The notes: generated by a model not told the origin, from the letters alone. Positions 35,339 through 45,109 are shown, counted from the stretch's first letter. The stretch is DNA of 46,845 nucleotides from Candidatus Nitrosopumilus sp. (GCA_018263505.1 JAANXA010000031.1:1-46845); one strand, 5' to 3'. Program-made: numbers and translations.

Positions 35339-35881
35339 TTAGTTTTGAAACCAAGTTTGATTTTCTAAATATTGTATTTCGTGAATCAAATCTTCTATTT
35401 TTTTTGAAGTTACCATTGATGATGTAAATTGTTCAAACATTTCAAATTCTTCTTCTTTAGAAAGTACTTTAGATTCAGCTTCATCAAAAAATTTTTCTTC
35501 TTTAGTCATATGATCCATTAAATAAATAGAATAAGTTTTTAGGAATCTAGCAACAGGTTCTCTTGCATCTTCTCCATTTTTCCATCTTTTAAGATGTTTT
35601 TTTATTTGGAGTGCAATTCTTCTAGAAAATTCATGTTCTATTAGTAAACCTTTGATTTCTTTTTTTAAATGATCATAACTTGCTACACAAGGAAAATAGG
35701 AATCTTCTTCTTTTGAATAATGAATGGAATCTAAAAATTCCTCTATAACTAAAGTAATTTTATCTATATCAGATAATGGAATATTTTTTCCTGCATAAAG
35801 TTCTGTATAACATTTAATGATTACTTTATCTAAACGTCTAATTTGTTTATGATCCTCACGTAATGATTCTGTTGCATTCAA
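35339..35881 (-). CDS. Hemerythrin HHE-domain protein
   Basis: 180 residues; helical with the HHE-type iron-ligand pattern: His10 in REDHKQ, then HYSKEEDSYFP, EHEFSRRI and DHMTKEEKFF. This suits an iron-binding four-helix protein involved in oxygen, nitric oxide or iron sensing. No DNA-binding or other domain is fused. It lies 37 bp upstream of cysC on the same strand. The partner is unknown. Confidence 0.88.
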   Translation of the reverse strand: MNATESLREDHKQIRRLDKVIIKCYTELYAGKNIPLSDIDKITLVIEEFLDSIHYSKEEDSYFPCVASYDHLKKEIKGLLIEHEFSRRIALQIKKHLKRWKNGEDAREPVARFLKTYSIYLMDHMTKEEKFFDEAESKVLSKEEEFEMFEQFTSSMVTSKKIEDLIHEIQYLENQTWFQN

Positions 35882-35996
35882 GTAAGAAAAATATTATTGA
35901 GGTTAATTTAATGTGTATCTAAAAATCAATGAACCAGGGCTAAATTGGCACATAAATCCAGTTTAACTTTTATCCAGATAAAATAATATCCAGTCA

Positions 35997-37454
35997 TTGA
36001 ATCCGATAATTTTATCTATTTTAAATCTGGTTAAAGGACAAATTGAAGATATTATTCCATTATCTGATATTGATTTGAATTTAATTTTAGATAAAATTTT
36101 AGTTTTGCAAAATTCTATCGAGGCATTATCTATTCAAGATGGTCCAATTGCATCAGCTCATGTAGTATTATTAGCTGCAGGAGTTGTGATTTTTCTTGGT
36201 GTTGCAGGAGAAGCTTTCTTTAAAAAAACTGGAATTCCAGATGTAGCATTTTTAATGATTCTTGGTGTTATTATTGGGCCTGTTTTAGGAATTATTCAAG
36301 CAGAGACGGTAATTCAAGTTGTTCCGTATTTTGCAGCACTTGCTTTGATAATTATTATGTTTGATGGGGGATTGAATTTGGATATCAAACATGTTGTTAA
36401 AACTGCACATTTTTCATTTACTCTAGCAATTCTTGGTTTTATTTTATCAGTGGTTATAATTTCGGTTGCAACTCATTATGCATTAGGATGGATGTGGTTG
36501 GAGAGTATTCTGTTAGGTTCCATTGTTGGTGGAAGTAGTTCAGCTATTGTTTTTGGTTTAGTCAGAAACATCAAAATTTCAGAAGAAACAAAATCGATGT
36601 TAAGTTTTGAGTCTGCTTTAACTGATATTTTGGCTACAATTATTGCATTTATTTTATTTGAAGCTGTACTTTTAGGACATTTTGATCTTCAAACATTAGA
36701 AGAAACACTAGGAAGAGCAATTGTTGTTGGTTTAGTACTTGGATTTGGTGTTGGAATTCCATGGATGTATGTCTCAACAAAATTAGGAAATGCTCAACAT
36801 GCATACATGTTAACACTAGGAATTTTGTTTGTTTTATTTTTCTTAGCAAATTCATTTGGTGAATCTGGTGCTTTAACTGCACTTGTATTTGGTTTAATGT
36901 TAGGAAACAAAAATCATCTTGCACGAATTTTAAGATTCAAGCTCCCAAGAATTGAAGCAGATGATCCAACACATAATCAATTAACATTTTTGGTAAGATC
37001 ATTTTTCTTTGTATTTGTTGGGTTAATGGCAAGTTTTGGGAAAATAGAATATATCATATTTGGAATTTTAATTACAGTTGCTGTTTATTTTGGAAGGTCA
37101 TTTGTTGGAAAAATTACACTAACAAAAAGATTTTCAAAATTGGATAGAGCTGTTACTAATTCAATGATTCCTAGAGGATTAGCAGCTGCAGTACTTGCAA
37201 CATATCCAGTTACAATGGGATTATCAAACGCAGAGGCGTATACTGAAATAATATTTTTTATCATTTTATCATCAGTAATTATTACAACAATTGGATTAGG
37301 AAAATCTAAGAAAATCCCACCACCAGAATCAGTAGAAGGGGGATTTGTAAAAAAGAAATCTGATGATTCCAAAGGAGATTTGATAAATGAAGGACCATCT
37401 GATGAATTATTAGATGGGGGATTTGTAAAAAAGAAATCTGAAAATGTTGATTGA
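35997..37454 (+). CDS. Monovalent cation/proton antiporter (CPA2/NhaP-like)
   Basis: 485 residues with about 12 hydrophobic segments from residue 50 on. FLGVAGEAFFKKTGIPDVAFLMILG, IIMFDGGLNLDI and the ESALTDILA motif are the signatures of CPA-family sodium (or potassium)/proton antiporters. The final ~55 residues are cytoplasmic and contain GGFVKKKS twice (from a 26-bp exact DNA repeat at 37338-37363 and 37416-37441). Start is TTG. It would help control pH and cation balance. Confidence 0.9.
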   Translation: MNPIILSILNLVKGQIEDIIPLSDIDLNLILDKILVLQNSIEALSIQDGPIASAHVVLLAAGVVIFLGVAGEAFFKKTGIPDVAFLMILGVIIGPVLGIIQAETVIQVVPYFAALALIIIMFDGGLNLDIKHVVKTAHFSFTLAILGFILSVVIISVATHYALGWMWLESILLGSIVGGSSSAIVFGLVRNIKISEETKSMLSFESALTDILATIIAFILFEAVLLGHFDLQTLEETLGRAIVVGLVLGFGVGIPWMYVSTKLGNAQHAYMLTLGILFVLFFLANSFGESGALTALVFGLMLGNKNHLARILRFKLPRIEADDPTHNQLTFLVRSFFFVFVGLMASFGKIEYIIFGILITVAVYFGRSFVGKITLTKRFSKLDRAVTNSMIPRGLAAAVLATYPVTMGLSNAEAYTEIIFFIILSSVIITTIGLGKSKKIPPPESVEGGFVKKKSDDSKGDLINEGPSDELLDGGFVKKKSENVD

Positions 37455-37483
37455 TGAATATCTAATTTTCGAGTAACAACAAA

Positions 37484-37783
37484 TCAAGAACTTAGTTTTT
37501 CTTTAATTGTTTGAACATACCTTTCATTGTATTTGTTAAACAATTGAATTTTATTTTGTGCTAAAGCCATTGCACCAGGTCTACTATTGATGTGTTTTTC
37601 AGCGATTTTTTGTTGTTCTAAAAGTTCTTCTAAATCTACTTTTGATTTAGATTCTAATTCTTTTTGTAATACTTCTAATTCTTTTTCTAAGAGATTTTTA
37701 GTATCAGGATTTTCAGGAGGATCAGCTCCAATTATTGTTCGAGTCATTATATTTCCAAATACTTTTTTTTCTAATTCAGTCAA
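37484..37783 (-). CDS. Small coiled-coil protein of unknown function
   Basis: 99 residues, ATG start, charged helical pattern (KELEVLQKELESKSKVDLEELLEQQ) with no membrane segment or cysteines. It opens MTELEKKVFGNIMTRTIIGADPPENPDT. It lies convergent to the antiporter gene, separated by 29 bp. Function unknown. Confidence 0.7.
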   Translation of the reverse strand: MTELEKKVFGNIMTRTIIGADPPENPDTKNLLEKELEVLQKELESKSKVDLEELLEQQKIAEKHINSRPGAMALAQNKIQLFNKYNERYVQTIKEKLSS

Positions 37784-37890
37784 TAATTAAAGAGTAAAAT
37801 TAGTTGTATAAATTTAATTTCATTTGATATATGAAAAATGAGTGCAGTGCAATCAAACGTTTTATCTTTAGAATATTAAATTGATCTCTA

Positions 37891-38112
37891 ATGACTTATT
37901 GTATAGGTAGATGTAAAAATTACAAAGCTGTCAAACCTACTGAAATTGGAAGATATGCTGCAGGACAAAAAAGGTGTAATTTTTGTGAAGTGTTTGTAGA
38001 TTTTGAAGGAATCTCTTGTCCTTGTTGTAATAGACAATTAAGGTGTCTTCCAAGAAGTAGAAAAGGAAAAGAAAAGTATCAAGCTCAAATAATTAGATAT
38101 TCACGAAATTAG
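37891..38112 (+). CDS. Small cysteine-rich (zinc-binding) protein
   Basis: 73 residues with eight cysteines: CIGRC at 4-8, CNFC at 29-32, CPCC near 43-46 and one more at about 52 in RCLP. The C-terminus is basic (RSRKGKEKYQAQIIRYSRN), so it may contact nucleic acid. The cysteine pairs could hold two zinc ions. No specific family recognised. Confidence 0.75.
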   Translation: MTYCIGRCKNYKAVKPTEIGRYAAGQKRCNFCEVFVDFEGISCPCCNRQLRCLPRSRKGKEKYQAQIIRYSRN

Positions 38113-38195
38113 ATTTTGGGAATTAAATTATTTTGAAATTTATTTTAAATATTTCTTTAAAAATATAAAGATCAAATTTACTAGTTTTTGAATTA

Positions 38196-38429
38196 TTAAG
38201 ATAGTTCTCCCAAAAAATGAACTGTATTATTAATGACGATTACTGTTCTATCTTTTGGTACACGAAACAATTTTTTTGAACCGCTTATTGTTTGTACAAT
38301 AAGTTTTGAAAATGGATCTTTGAGTGATTTGTATAAAACTCCCTTATCAGTAGTCGTTGATTGTGACCAATTGGTTCCCTGAACAAATGAAATTGTTTGG
38401 AATTTTATAACTTGATATGAATATACCAT
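38196..38429 (-). CDS. Small protein of unknown function downstream of crcB
   Basis: 77 residues, ATG start, no cysteines or membrane segment; IVQTISGSKKLFRVPKDRTVIVINNTVHFLGELS forms a beta-rich end when read in pieces. It begins 5 bp after the crcB stop, so it is likely the second gene of a two-gene unit. A link to fluoride handling is only suggested by position. Confidence 0.6.
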   Translation of the reverse strand: MVYSYQVIKFQTISFVQGTNWSQSTTTDKGVLYKSLKDPFSKLIVQTISGSKKLFRVPKDRTVIVINNTVHFLGELS

Positions 38430-38434
38430 TCTAT

Positions 38435-38815
38435 TTAATTAGAAATAATTGCACTCATTAATGATTTTCCACCTATTAATCCAATAATGGATAACCCAAT
38501 ATTTGCAATAATATTTACCACAAGTGCTCCATAATGATTATTTTCAAGAAGATTACTAGAATCCAATGCAAATGATGACATTGTAGTTAAGGAACCACAA
38601 AATCCAACTGCTGCAAATAATGAATATCTTCCATCAAGATGCCATTGTTCTGATAAAATTACAAATGCACCTAGAATAAATGCCCCAATTACATTAACTA
38701 TCAATACATTGACTGGTAAAGTATTGAAAAGTAATGGAGATTCAGTAACCTTGTATCTTAGAAATGCTCCTAAAACAGAACCTGCAGCAAGGAAAATAAA
38801 TTCTAGACCTTTCAT
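38435..38815 (-). CDS. crcB: Fluoride ion channel CrcB/Fluc
   Basis: 126 residues with four hydrophobic segments. Signatures are GSVLGAFLRYKV near the N-terminus (GxxGAxxRY), VNVIGAFILGAF (NxxGxFxxG) and GFCGSLTTMSSFALD, the Phe-box region of the fluoride exporter. It forms a dual-topology dimer in homologues, relieving fluoride toxicity. A single copy is present. No fluoride riboswitch pattern is seen in the 126 bp before its start. Confidence 0.95.
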   Translation of the reverse strand: MKGLEFIFLAAGSVLGAFLRYKVTESPLLFNTLPVNVLIVNVIGAFILGAFVILSEQWHLDGRYSLFAAVGFCGSLTTMSSFALDSSNLLENNHYGALVVNIIANIGLSIIGLIGGKSLMSAIISN

Positions 38816-38941
38816 TTGTATTATTTCTACAAACTAACATTATTAGTGCTATTAACATGATAAATTTGATTTGTTCCTATCAATTACTAATAATAAATTT
38901 GAATCTACAGTTTTTATAACCTCAATATTTTTTCAGATTAA

Positions 38942-39133
38942 ATGACGTTAAAGTTAAGATGCGAAGATTATGGATTTGAGTGTGAATTCATTTTAGATGA
39001 AGAAAAAAGTGTAGGACAACTTGAAAAATTGAGAAATCATTTTGAGGAAGAACATGGAATAGATTATTCAATTGAGGCAGTTACTCAAATGATTACAAAT
39101 AAAGGTCATTCTTTAGAATCGATTAGAAAATAA
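38942..39133 (+). CDS. DUF1059 family small protein
   Basis: 63 residues: LKLRCEDYGFECEFILDEE, with two cysteines, then a helix ending KLRNHFEEEHGIDYS, the pattern of DUF1059. The family is widespread in archaea and bacteria, and its function is unknown. ATG start; divergent from crcB. Confidence 0.82.
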   Translation: MTLKLRCEDYGFECEFILDEEKSVGQLEKLRNHFEEEHGIDYSIEAVTQMITNKGHSLESIRK

Positions 39134-39183
39134 TTTTTATAAAAATCCTATTTTTGATATTTTTTCAGATTTAAAATATCAAA

Positions 39184-39414
39184 TTATTTATAAAAATCAG
39201 GTTCTTGATCTTTCTTTTGTTTTGGTAGATCTTCCATTACAGCCTGTACAACTTCATTATGATTATATGTTAAATGTCTAAGAAATTTGGCAGATTCATC
39301 TGCTCTAGTTTTTTGATCAGCAAATAACATTTCAGGACTACTTAATTCTGCCATCATTTCATTACAGTCTTGACATGGATTAAAATCAAGGTAGAGTTTC
39401 ATATTTTGTGTCAT
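39184..39414 (-). CDS. Small protein with a CxxC motif
   Basis: 76 residues (72 if begun at the second Met). It has NPCQDCNEMM near the N-terminus and no other cysteines, and ends in a charged tail (DLPKQKKDQEPDFYK). It lies 22 bp downstream of the cdc48 stop on the same strand. Function unknown; the CxxC could be a thiol or metal site. Confidence 0.65.
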   Translation of the reverse strand: MTQNMKLYLDFNPCQDCNEMMAELSSPEMLFADQKTRADESAKFLRHLTYNHNEVVQAVMEDLPKQKKDQEPDFYK

Positions 39415-39436
39415 CTCTTTTACTATTTAGACCATG

Positions 39437-41575
39437 TCATGGATTATGTATGATAGATGCCTCTTTTTTTCGAGGTTTCACCTTATCAATTGCATCAATT
39501 AGATCTTGTTGTGAAATTTTTATCTCTTTTAGATTTTGAGATGTTCCACCAACATATCTCTTCAAAGCTGTAATTGCAGCTCTATTTGCAATTGCACCAA
39601 TTTCTGCACCACTAAAACCATCAGTCATCTCTACTAATTTTACAAAATTTACATTACTTTCAAGTGGTTTCTTTTTTGTGTGAATTTTAAAGATGTGTTG
39701 TCTTCCTTTGGAATCAGGATTTGATACTTCGATAATTCTATCAAATCTTCCTGGTCTTAGTAATGCATCATCTACTATATCTAATCGGTTTGTTGCACCA
39801 ATTATCAATACGTTATGCAATTCTTCAAGTCCATCTATTTCAGTTAGAATTTGTGACACCACACTTTCTGTAACATGTGAATCAGAACCCCCACTTCCTC
39901 TTCTAGGAACAAGTGCATCAACTTCATCTAGGAATATTATACATGGTGCTGCTTGTCTTGCTTTTCTGAAAATTTCTCTTACACCTTTCTCAGATTCACC
40001 TACCCATTTTGAAAGTAATTCTGGTCCCTTAATACTAATGAAATTGGATTCTGTCATTTTTGCAAGTGCTTTTGCAATCAATGTTTTACCAGTTCCAGGT
40101 GGACCATGAAGTAAAATTCCTTTTGGTGTTTGGACATCAACATAATCAAATGCCTCTTTATGTTTAATTGGCCATTCAACTGCTTCACGAAGTTCTTCTT
40201 TTAATTCATCAAGTCCACCAATATCATCCCATGTTATTTCCGGAATTTGTACTTGAACTTCTCGTAATGCACTAGGTCTAACTTCTTTTAATGCATCTCT
40301 AAAATCTTCACTTGTGATTTGGATTTTTTGGAGAATCTCTGAAGAGATCTTTTCTTCATCAAGATCAATCTCTGGAAGAATTCTACGAAGAGATCTCATG
40401 GCTGCTTCTTTAGCTAATACTTCTAAATCAGCTCCTACAAATCCATGTGTTGTTTTTGAGATTTGTTTAAGATCTACTTTTTTATCAATTGGCATTCCAC
40501 GTGTGTGAATTGAAAGAATATCTAATCTTCCTTCATCATCAGGAATTCCAATTTCAATTTCTCTATCAAATCTACCAGGTCTTCGAAGTGCAGGATCAAT
40601 TGAATCAGGTCTATTAGTTGCTGCAATTACAACAACTTTTCCTCTAGATTTCATTCCATCCATCAATGTTAATAGTTGAGAGACTATTCTTTTTTCTACT
40701 TCACCTGAAACCTCATCTCTTTTTGGAGCAATAGAATCTATTTCGTCAATGAAGATTATACTTGGAGAATTTTCTTCAGCTTGTGTAAAAATTTCTCTTA
40801 TTCTTTCTTCACTTTCTCCATAATGTTTTCCCATAATTTCAGGACCACTAAGTGAGATGAAATTAGCATTAGTTTCACCTGCAACAGCTTTTGCAAGTAA
40901 TGTTTTACCTGTTCCTGGAGGACCATACAGTAAGACACCTTTAGGTGCATCTACACCTATTTTATCAAATAATTCTGGATGTCTCATTGGTAATTCAACC
41001 ATTTCACGAATTTTTTGAACTTCATTTTTGAGACCTCCTAATTCATCATATGTGATTCGTGGTACAGTAGAATCAATTGCTTTTGTCAAAGAGCCAAGTT
41101 TGAATACTGTATTTTCAGTTACAATTACTGGTCTTGATGGTTTTGTATTTGTAATAACAAATTGAACTTTGCTTCCCATCTGTGTATTTAGTGAAATTGA
41201 ATCACCAGTTGTAAATACATGATTTAGATAGTTGTAAATCATGTATTCTTGTAATCCTTCAGCTGCAATTTTTTCAGTTGGAGATAATGTAATTTGTTCA
41301 GCATTTACTGCTTCAACTGATTTAATAGATATTTTATCACCTATTCCTGCACCTATATTTTGTCTAGTAATACCATCTATTTTGATAACTCCTGATCCAT
41401 ATTCTTCAGGATTTCCAGGCCAAAGTTTTACATGTGTTTTTTTGTTATAAGTCAATTCTAAAATTTGACCACTATTCCATTTTTGATCCTCAATTATTTT
41501 AGGATCAATTATAGCTCTCCCTTTTCCAACATGTTGTTGCGGAACTTCATCTATTTTTGAAATAATTTTATTCAT
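39437..41575 (-). CDS. cdc48: Cdc48/VCP-type AAA+ ATPase (VAT family)
   Basis: Unfoldase acting on proteins destined for the proteasome or refolding. An N-terminal double-psi barrel/substrate domain (about 1-180) is followed by two AAA modules: Walker A GPPGTGKT at 218-225 and 491-498, Walker B IIFIDEID (about 273-280) and IIFLDEVD (about 546-553), and arginine fingers in RRPGRFDRE and LRPGRFDRI. At 712 aa it matches archaeal VAT. It ends EASIIHNP with no HbYX proteasome-docking tail. It is 27 bp downstream of hsp20, so the two stress-protein genes are one transcription unit. Confidence 0.97.
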   Translation of the reverse strand: MNKIISKIDEVPQQHVGKGRAIIDPKIIEDQKWNSGQILELTYNKKTHVKLWPGNPEEYGSGVIKIDGITRQNIGAGIGDKISIKSVEAVNAEQITLSPTEKIAAEGLQEYMIYNYLNHVFTTGDSISLNTQMGSKVQFVITNTKPSRPVIVTENTVFKLGSLTKAIDSTVPRITYDELGGLKNEVQKIREMVELPMRHPELFDKIGVDAPKGVLLYGPPGTGKTLLAKAVAGETNANFISLSGPEIMGKHYGESEERIREIFTQAEENSPSIIFIDEIDSIAPKRDEVSGEVEKRIVSQLLTLMDGMKSRGKVVVIAATNRPDSIDPALRRPGRFDREIEIGIPDDEGRLDILSIHTRGMPIDKKVDLKQISKTTHGFVGADLEVLAKEAAMRSLRRILPEIDLDEEKISSEILQKIQITSEDFRDALKEVRPSALREVQVQIPEITWDDIGGLDELKEELREAVEWPIKHKEAFDYVDVQTPKGILLHGPPGTGKTLIAKALAKMTESNFISIKGPELLSKWVGESEKGVREIFRKARQAAPCIIFLDEVDALVPRRGSGGSDSHVTESVVSQILTEIDGLEELHNVLIIGATNRLDIVDDALLRPGRFDRIIEVSNPDSKGRQHIFKIHTKKKPLESNVNFVKLVEMTDGFSGAEIGAIANRAAITALKRYVGGTSQNLKEIKISQQDLIDAIDKVKPRKKEASIIHNP

Positions 41576-41602
41576 ATTATTGCCTCAAAAAAAATGAGGG
41601 GT

Positions 41603-42103
41603 TTATTCAACCTCCACCTTTTTACCAGTCTGTTTTTCTACAACAAGTTTGAAAACAAGTTGTAAAATTCCATTTTTGTAAGTAGCTTTTGCAGAGTTCT
41701 CATCAACTTTATGTTTTAATGGAACTTTTGTATGATATTTTTTTTCACTATGTTCTGCAGAAATATCTACTGTGTTTTTGTCAACTAAAATTTTGACATC
41801 AGTTTTTTCAACTCCTGGCATTTCAGCTATGAGTTTTACTACCTTTTCTTTTTCATCAACAATTGTATCAACAATTGCTTCTCTTGTATCAGAAACAGAA
41901 AGACGTTCTGGCTTTACGTTTCCATATTCCTGTACAGAAGGTTTTCCATCTGGTCCAACAGTCATTGTACAACCATAAAAAAGTGGACTAGAATTGGAAT
42001 TGCCTTTGAATCCTTCAAAAACATCATCTACATCAAAAAAAGATCCAGACATTTTTTTGAGGATTCTATCAATTTCACTATCAAAGAACATTGTCATATT
42101 CAT
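41603..42103 (-). CDS. Small heat-shock protein, Hsp20/alpha-crystallin family
   Basis: 166 residues: an N-terminal variable region (FFDSEIDRILKKMSG), then the alpha-crystallin domain with VVKLIAEMPGVEKTDVKILVDKNTVDISAE and the C-terminal KATYKNGILQLVFKLV, typical of Hsp20. The gene precedes cdc48 by 27 bp, consistent with a stress-response unit. A TATA-like TTTATATTA (42137-42129 on the minus strand) lies 26-34 bp before the ATG, and the palindromic box at 42111-42128 sits between them. Confidence 0.9.
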   Translation of the reverse strand: MNMTMFFDSEIDRILKKMSGSFFDVDDVFEGFKGNSNSSPLFYGCTMTVGPDGKPSVQEYGNVKPERLSVSDTREAIVDTIVDEKEKVVKLIAEMPGVEKTDVKILVDKNTVDISAEHSEKKYHTKVPLKHKVDENSAKATYKNGILQLVFKLVVEKQTGKKVEVE

Positions 42104-42110
42104 CTATCTA

Positions 42111-42166
42111 ATGTAATATCTATTACATAATATAAATATTATGGGTCAATGTATTATTTATTACAT
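42111..42166. promoter_or_regulatory. Two related 18-bp palindromic boxes in the hsp20/42.2-kb gene divergent promoter
   Basis: ATGTAATATCTATTACAT (42111-42128) is a perfect inverted repeat with 8-bp arms and a TC spacer. ATGTATTATTTATTACAT (42149-42166) matches it at 15 of 18 positions and lies 38 bp away. The first lies between the hsp20 TATA-like element and its start, an arrangement suited to repression; the second lies just upstream of a TATA-like CTATTATAAC (42171-42180) for the plus-strand gene. A shared regulator could control both promoters. The binding protein is unknown. Confidence 0.55.
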
Positions 42167-42201
42167 AATACTATTATAACTGACAATTTTTAATAAATTT
42201 T

Positions 42202-42867
42202 ATGAGAGTTTCTAGTATGTCAGTTCCAGAAGTTGTAAGAGAACTCATCACAAGAAATCGTTCAGTTTATGATTGCATGAAAATGGATTTGATAAACTAT
42301 ACAGCATTAGCAGTAAAAATTCAACCAGAGATTGAAAAAATTTTAGGGAATTCTGTAAATCTTAATACGATTGTAGTTGCAATCAAACGATTTGCAGATA
42401 CATTTGAAAATAAAGGAGAGGTAAAAGAAGAATCAGTTTTAAAAAATGCTCGATTAGCTTTAACTGATGGAATAATGGATATCAAATTTTCAATAAAAGA
42501 TTCAAATGGATTAGATCCAATAACGATTTTTGATGAATTTTCTAAAATAGGAAATAATTATGAATTTTTTAGAGTTTCTGATTCTTTTAGATTTCTTGCT
42601 GAGGATATGGATGATGTTAGACAAATTTTCAACAATATATCAAATAGAAAAAATATGTTCAATACAGGTCTTGCAAAAATTAAAATTTCAATACCTGAAT
42701 CCCAAAATCAATCAGATGTTGTCTCATATGTTGCTGAAGTACTACATGTTAATGGTATTGAATTAGTTAATGCATTTTTCAGTCAAGACAATATTGTAAT
42801 TATTTTAAACGAAAGAGATGCATCTAGAGCATATGAAATTTTACACTCAGATATTTTAAGAAATTAA
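42202..42867 (+). CDS. ACT-like domain protein of unknown function
   Basis: 221 residues. The N-terminal part looks like a helix-turn-helix (SVPEVVRELITRNRSVYDCMKMDLINYTALA in segments), followed by two beta-alpha-beta segments; the C-terminal one (VVSYVAEVLHVNGIELVNAFFSQDNIVIIL in segments) resembles an ACT small-molecule-binding domain. ATG 42202 would give a leaderless mRNA from the TATA at 42171; a Met at 42217 is a possible alternative. It is divergent from hsp20-cdc48 and may be a regulator, by inference only. Confidence 0.7.
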   Translation: MRVSSMSVPEVVRELITRNRSVYDCMKMDLINYTALAVKIQPEIEKILGNSVNLNTIVVAIKRFADTFENKGEVKEESVLKNARLALTDGIMDIKFSIKDSNGLDPITIFDEFSKIGNNYEFFRVSDSFRFLAEDMDDVRQIFNNISNRKNMFNTGLAKIKISIPESQNQSDVVSYVAEVLHVNGIELVNAFFSQDNIVIILNERDASRAYEILHSDILRN

Positions 42868-42925
42868 GATTTTAGGAAATTATTAGTATATAGCATATAT
42901 TTATCACATTTATGAGAAAATATAG

Positions 42926-44284
42926 TTGGCAAGAAACAAGAAAAAAATTGTAATTTTAGGAGGAGGGTTTGCAGGAGTAGAATGTGCAAGACAATTGGAA
43001 TCAGAATTTGGTGATGATTCTGAAGTGGAATTAGTTATGGTAAGTGAAGATAATTTTTTGTTATTTACTCCAATGTTACCACAAGTGGCATCTGGAATGA
43101 TTGAAACTAGACATATTGTTTTGCCAATTAGAACTATTTGTCAAAAAACAAAATTTTATGAAGGTAGAATCAAAAATATTGATCCTTATGGAAAATTAGT
43201 TACTTTATGGGGAACAGGAGATAAAAGAAGTATTTCTATTCATTATGATTTTCTTGTTGTAGCACTTGGCAGTGAAACAAACTTCTTTGGAATGGCAGAT
43301 GTTGAAAAAAATGCATACACAATGAAAACACTCAACGATGCAGTTGTTTTAAGAAATAGAGTAATTGACATGCTTGAGCAAGCAGAAAATGAGACAAATC
43401 CAATTCTTCGAAAAAGTTTTCTTAATTTTGTTGTAGCAGGAGGAGGGTTTGCAGGAATTGAGACTGCAGGAGAATTAATGGATCTTCTTTTAGATGCACG
43501 AAAACATTATCCTACAATTCATAAAGAAGATCTAAAAGTTGTTGTGATTGAAGCATTACCCATGATTCTTCCTGGTTTTAATGAAAAACTAGCAGAATTT
43601 GCAAAAGAAAAAATGAAAGAAAAAGGAATTGAAATTAAATTAAAAACTGCAATAACTAGTTTTGACGGAAATGAAGTTACAACAAAAACTTTAGATCAAA
43701 ACCCAAAAGATCCAATTGATGAATCTATGACTAATGCAATCAGAACTAAAACTTTGATTTGGACTGCAGGAATTACTCCAGTAAATACAATCAAAAGATC
43801 AATGTTCAAAACTGACAAAGGAAAAGTTATGATTAATGATTTTTTGGAAGTTCCAGGTTTTCCAGGAGTTTTTGCAATAGGAGATTGTGCATTATTTTTA
43901 AATCCTGAAACAAAAAGACCTTTTCCTCCAACTGCACAAATTGCTGAAGCACAAGCAAAAACAGCTGCAAAAAACTTGAAAGCAACAATCAAAAATTTAG
44001 AAAAAGAATCATTTGAATATCATTCAAAGGGTCAAATGGCAATCATTGGAAAAAGATCTGGCATTGCCACATTTTTGGGCATGAATATTTCTGGATTTTG
44101 GGCATGGTTAATTTGGAGAAATATCTATCTCTCCAAAATTCCAACTCTTGATAAAAGAGTTAGAGTATTTCTAGATTGGACAATTGATCTGTTTTTTGAT
44201 AGAGATATTTCTAGATTAAAGATGATGAAGCGTGAAGAGAAGAAAGAATACAAAGTACTTGATGAAGTAGATGATGTTTGGTAA
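42926..44284 (+). CDS. NADH dehydrogenase type II-like FAD oxidoreductase
   Basis: A 452-residue two-dinucleotide-binding flavoprotein. It has the FAD motif VILGGGFAGVECA at the N-terminus and the NAD(P) motif VAGGGFAGIETA near residue 170, plus FAIGDCALF before the C-terminal domain. The final ~70 residues (FWAWLIWRNIYLSKI, RVFLDWTIDLFFDRDISRL) are amphipathic/hydrophobic and typical of membrane-associated NDH-2 or sulfide:quinone reductases. No conserved catalytic cysteine pair of sulfide:quinone reductase is visible, which favours NDH-2. Start TTG 42926. Confidence 0.9.
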   Translation: MARNKKKIVILGGGFAGVECARQLESEFGDDSEVELVMVSEDNFLLFTPMLPQVASGMIETRHIVLPIRTICQKTKFYEGRIKNIDPYGKLVTLWGTGDKRSISIHYDFLVVALGSETNFFGMADVEKNAYTMKTLNDAVVLRNRVIDMLEQAENETNPILRKSFLNFVVAGGGFAGIETAGELMDLLLDARKHYPTIHKEDLKVVVIEALPMILPGFNEKLAEFAKEKMKEKGIEIKLKTAITSFDGNEVTTKTLDQNPKDPIDESMTNAIRTKTLIWTAGITPVNTIKRSMFKTDKGKVMINDFLEVPGFPGVFAIGDCALFLNPETKRPFPPTAQIAEAQAKTAAKNLKATIKNLEKESFEYHSKGQMAIIGKRSGIATFLGMNISGFWAWLIWRNIYLSKIPTLDKRVRVFLDWTIDLFFDRDISRLKMMKREEKKEYKVLDEVDDVW

Positions 44285-44288
44285 AAAA

Positions 44289-45107
44289 TTATCTTCTTTT
44301 CTTAATCCCAACAACTACAGTTATGGGAACTCCAAGATACATTCCCAAGTTTAGTAAGATTACACCAATACCTAATGATACCACTTCAGAATCAGATTCA
44401 GCATAAGACATTATTGATAAAGTTGAGATCATTGGAGTGATAGCTAGTTTTACTGCTTCTCTAAATACAGGATTTTCTCTTTCATAATCAGCTATAATTG
44501 GTGAGAATGAATAGTACACGTCATTAAACGAATTGACAAATGATTTTCCAGATTCTGTATTTAGTAGTTGGTTGTCTCTGATTTCTCTTAACTGTTGGAC
44601 CTGGGTTGCCATTTCAGAACCATATGTTGCAGTAGCTATGAGGCAACCACCACCGTTGTCTTGTGGTGATTCAGTTGTTGTTTCTTGTGTTTCAAAAATA
44701 TTGTCTACACCAAATAATACATCAGTTCCGACAATATCGATTTTATTATTTCCAATTCCATTGAAAGTTAATGTGACAAAAGAGATAGTGTCATTTGATT
44801 TTACTGTTTGAATTGATTCTAAATCATTGATAAAAAATGTAAAATTTCCGCTTAACAGTTCATTTGGGATTATTAATTCACCTAAATTATTTTCCAGTCC
44901 ACTATATACAAAAAGAGTTAATCGTTTCTCATCTTTATTAAACTCGTGATCTTCCACATCAAAGTTTGAAGTAGTTACCACTTCAAATGTATGCCCAATC
45001 ACTTCAATATCTAAACGCTTTACAAGACCAGTTGAATCAGACAATTGGCCAAACGCAGGTGAAATAATTAGAACAAGTAATAAAGAAACAAGTAAAATAA
45101 TTTTCAA
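44289..45107 (-). CDS. CFI-box-CTERM exported protein
   Basis: 272 residues. Residues 1-20 are a signal peptide (LLVSLLLVLIISPAFG-Q). A beta-rich region follows, then GGCLIATATYGSEMA (about 152-166), the CFI-box of CFI-box-CTERM proteins, in which a cysteine sits just before a hydrophobic helix and the C-terminal membrane segment (VSLGIGVILLNLGMYLGVPITVVVG). It may be processed or lipidated, but this is not shown for archaea. It begins 2 bp after the eL15 stop, hence probably in the same transcript. Confidence 0.85.
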   Translation of the reverse strand: MKIILLVSLLLVLIISPAFGQLSDSTGLVKRLDIEVIGHTFEVVTTSNFDVEDHEFNKDEKRLTLFVYSGLENNLGELIIPNELLSGNFTFFINDLESIQTVKSNDTISFVTLTFNGIGNNKIDIVGTDVLFGVDNIFETQETTTESPQDNGGGCLIATATYGSEMATQVQQLREIRDNQLLNTESGKSFVNSFNDVYYSFSPIIADYERENPVFREAVKLAITPMISTLSIMSYAESDSEVVSLGIGVILLNLGMYLGVPITVVVGIKKRR

Positions 45108-45109
45108 TT

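Noticed and set aside
42958-43456. Repeated GGAGGAGGGTTTGCAGGA within the NDH-2 gene as a DNA repeat element
   Set aside because: Both copies encode the dinucleotide-binding GGGFAG motif, so the similarity is explained by protein function.
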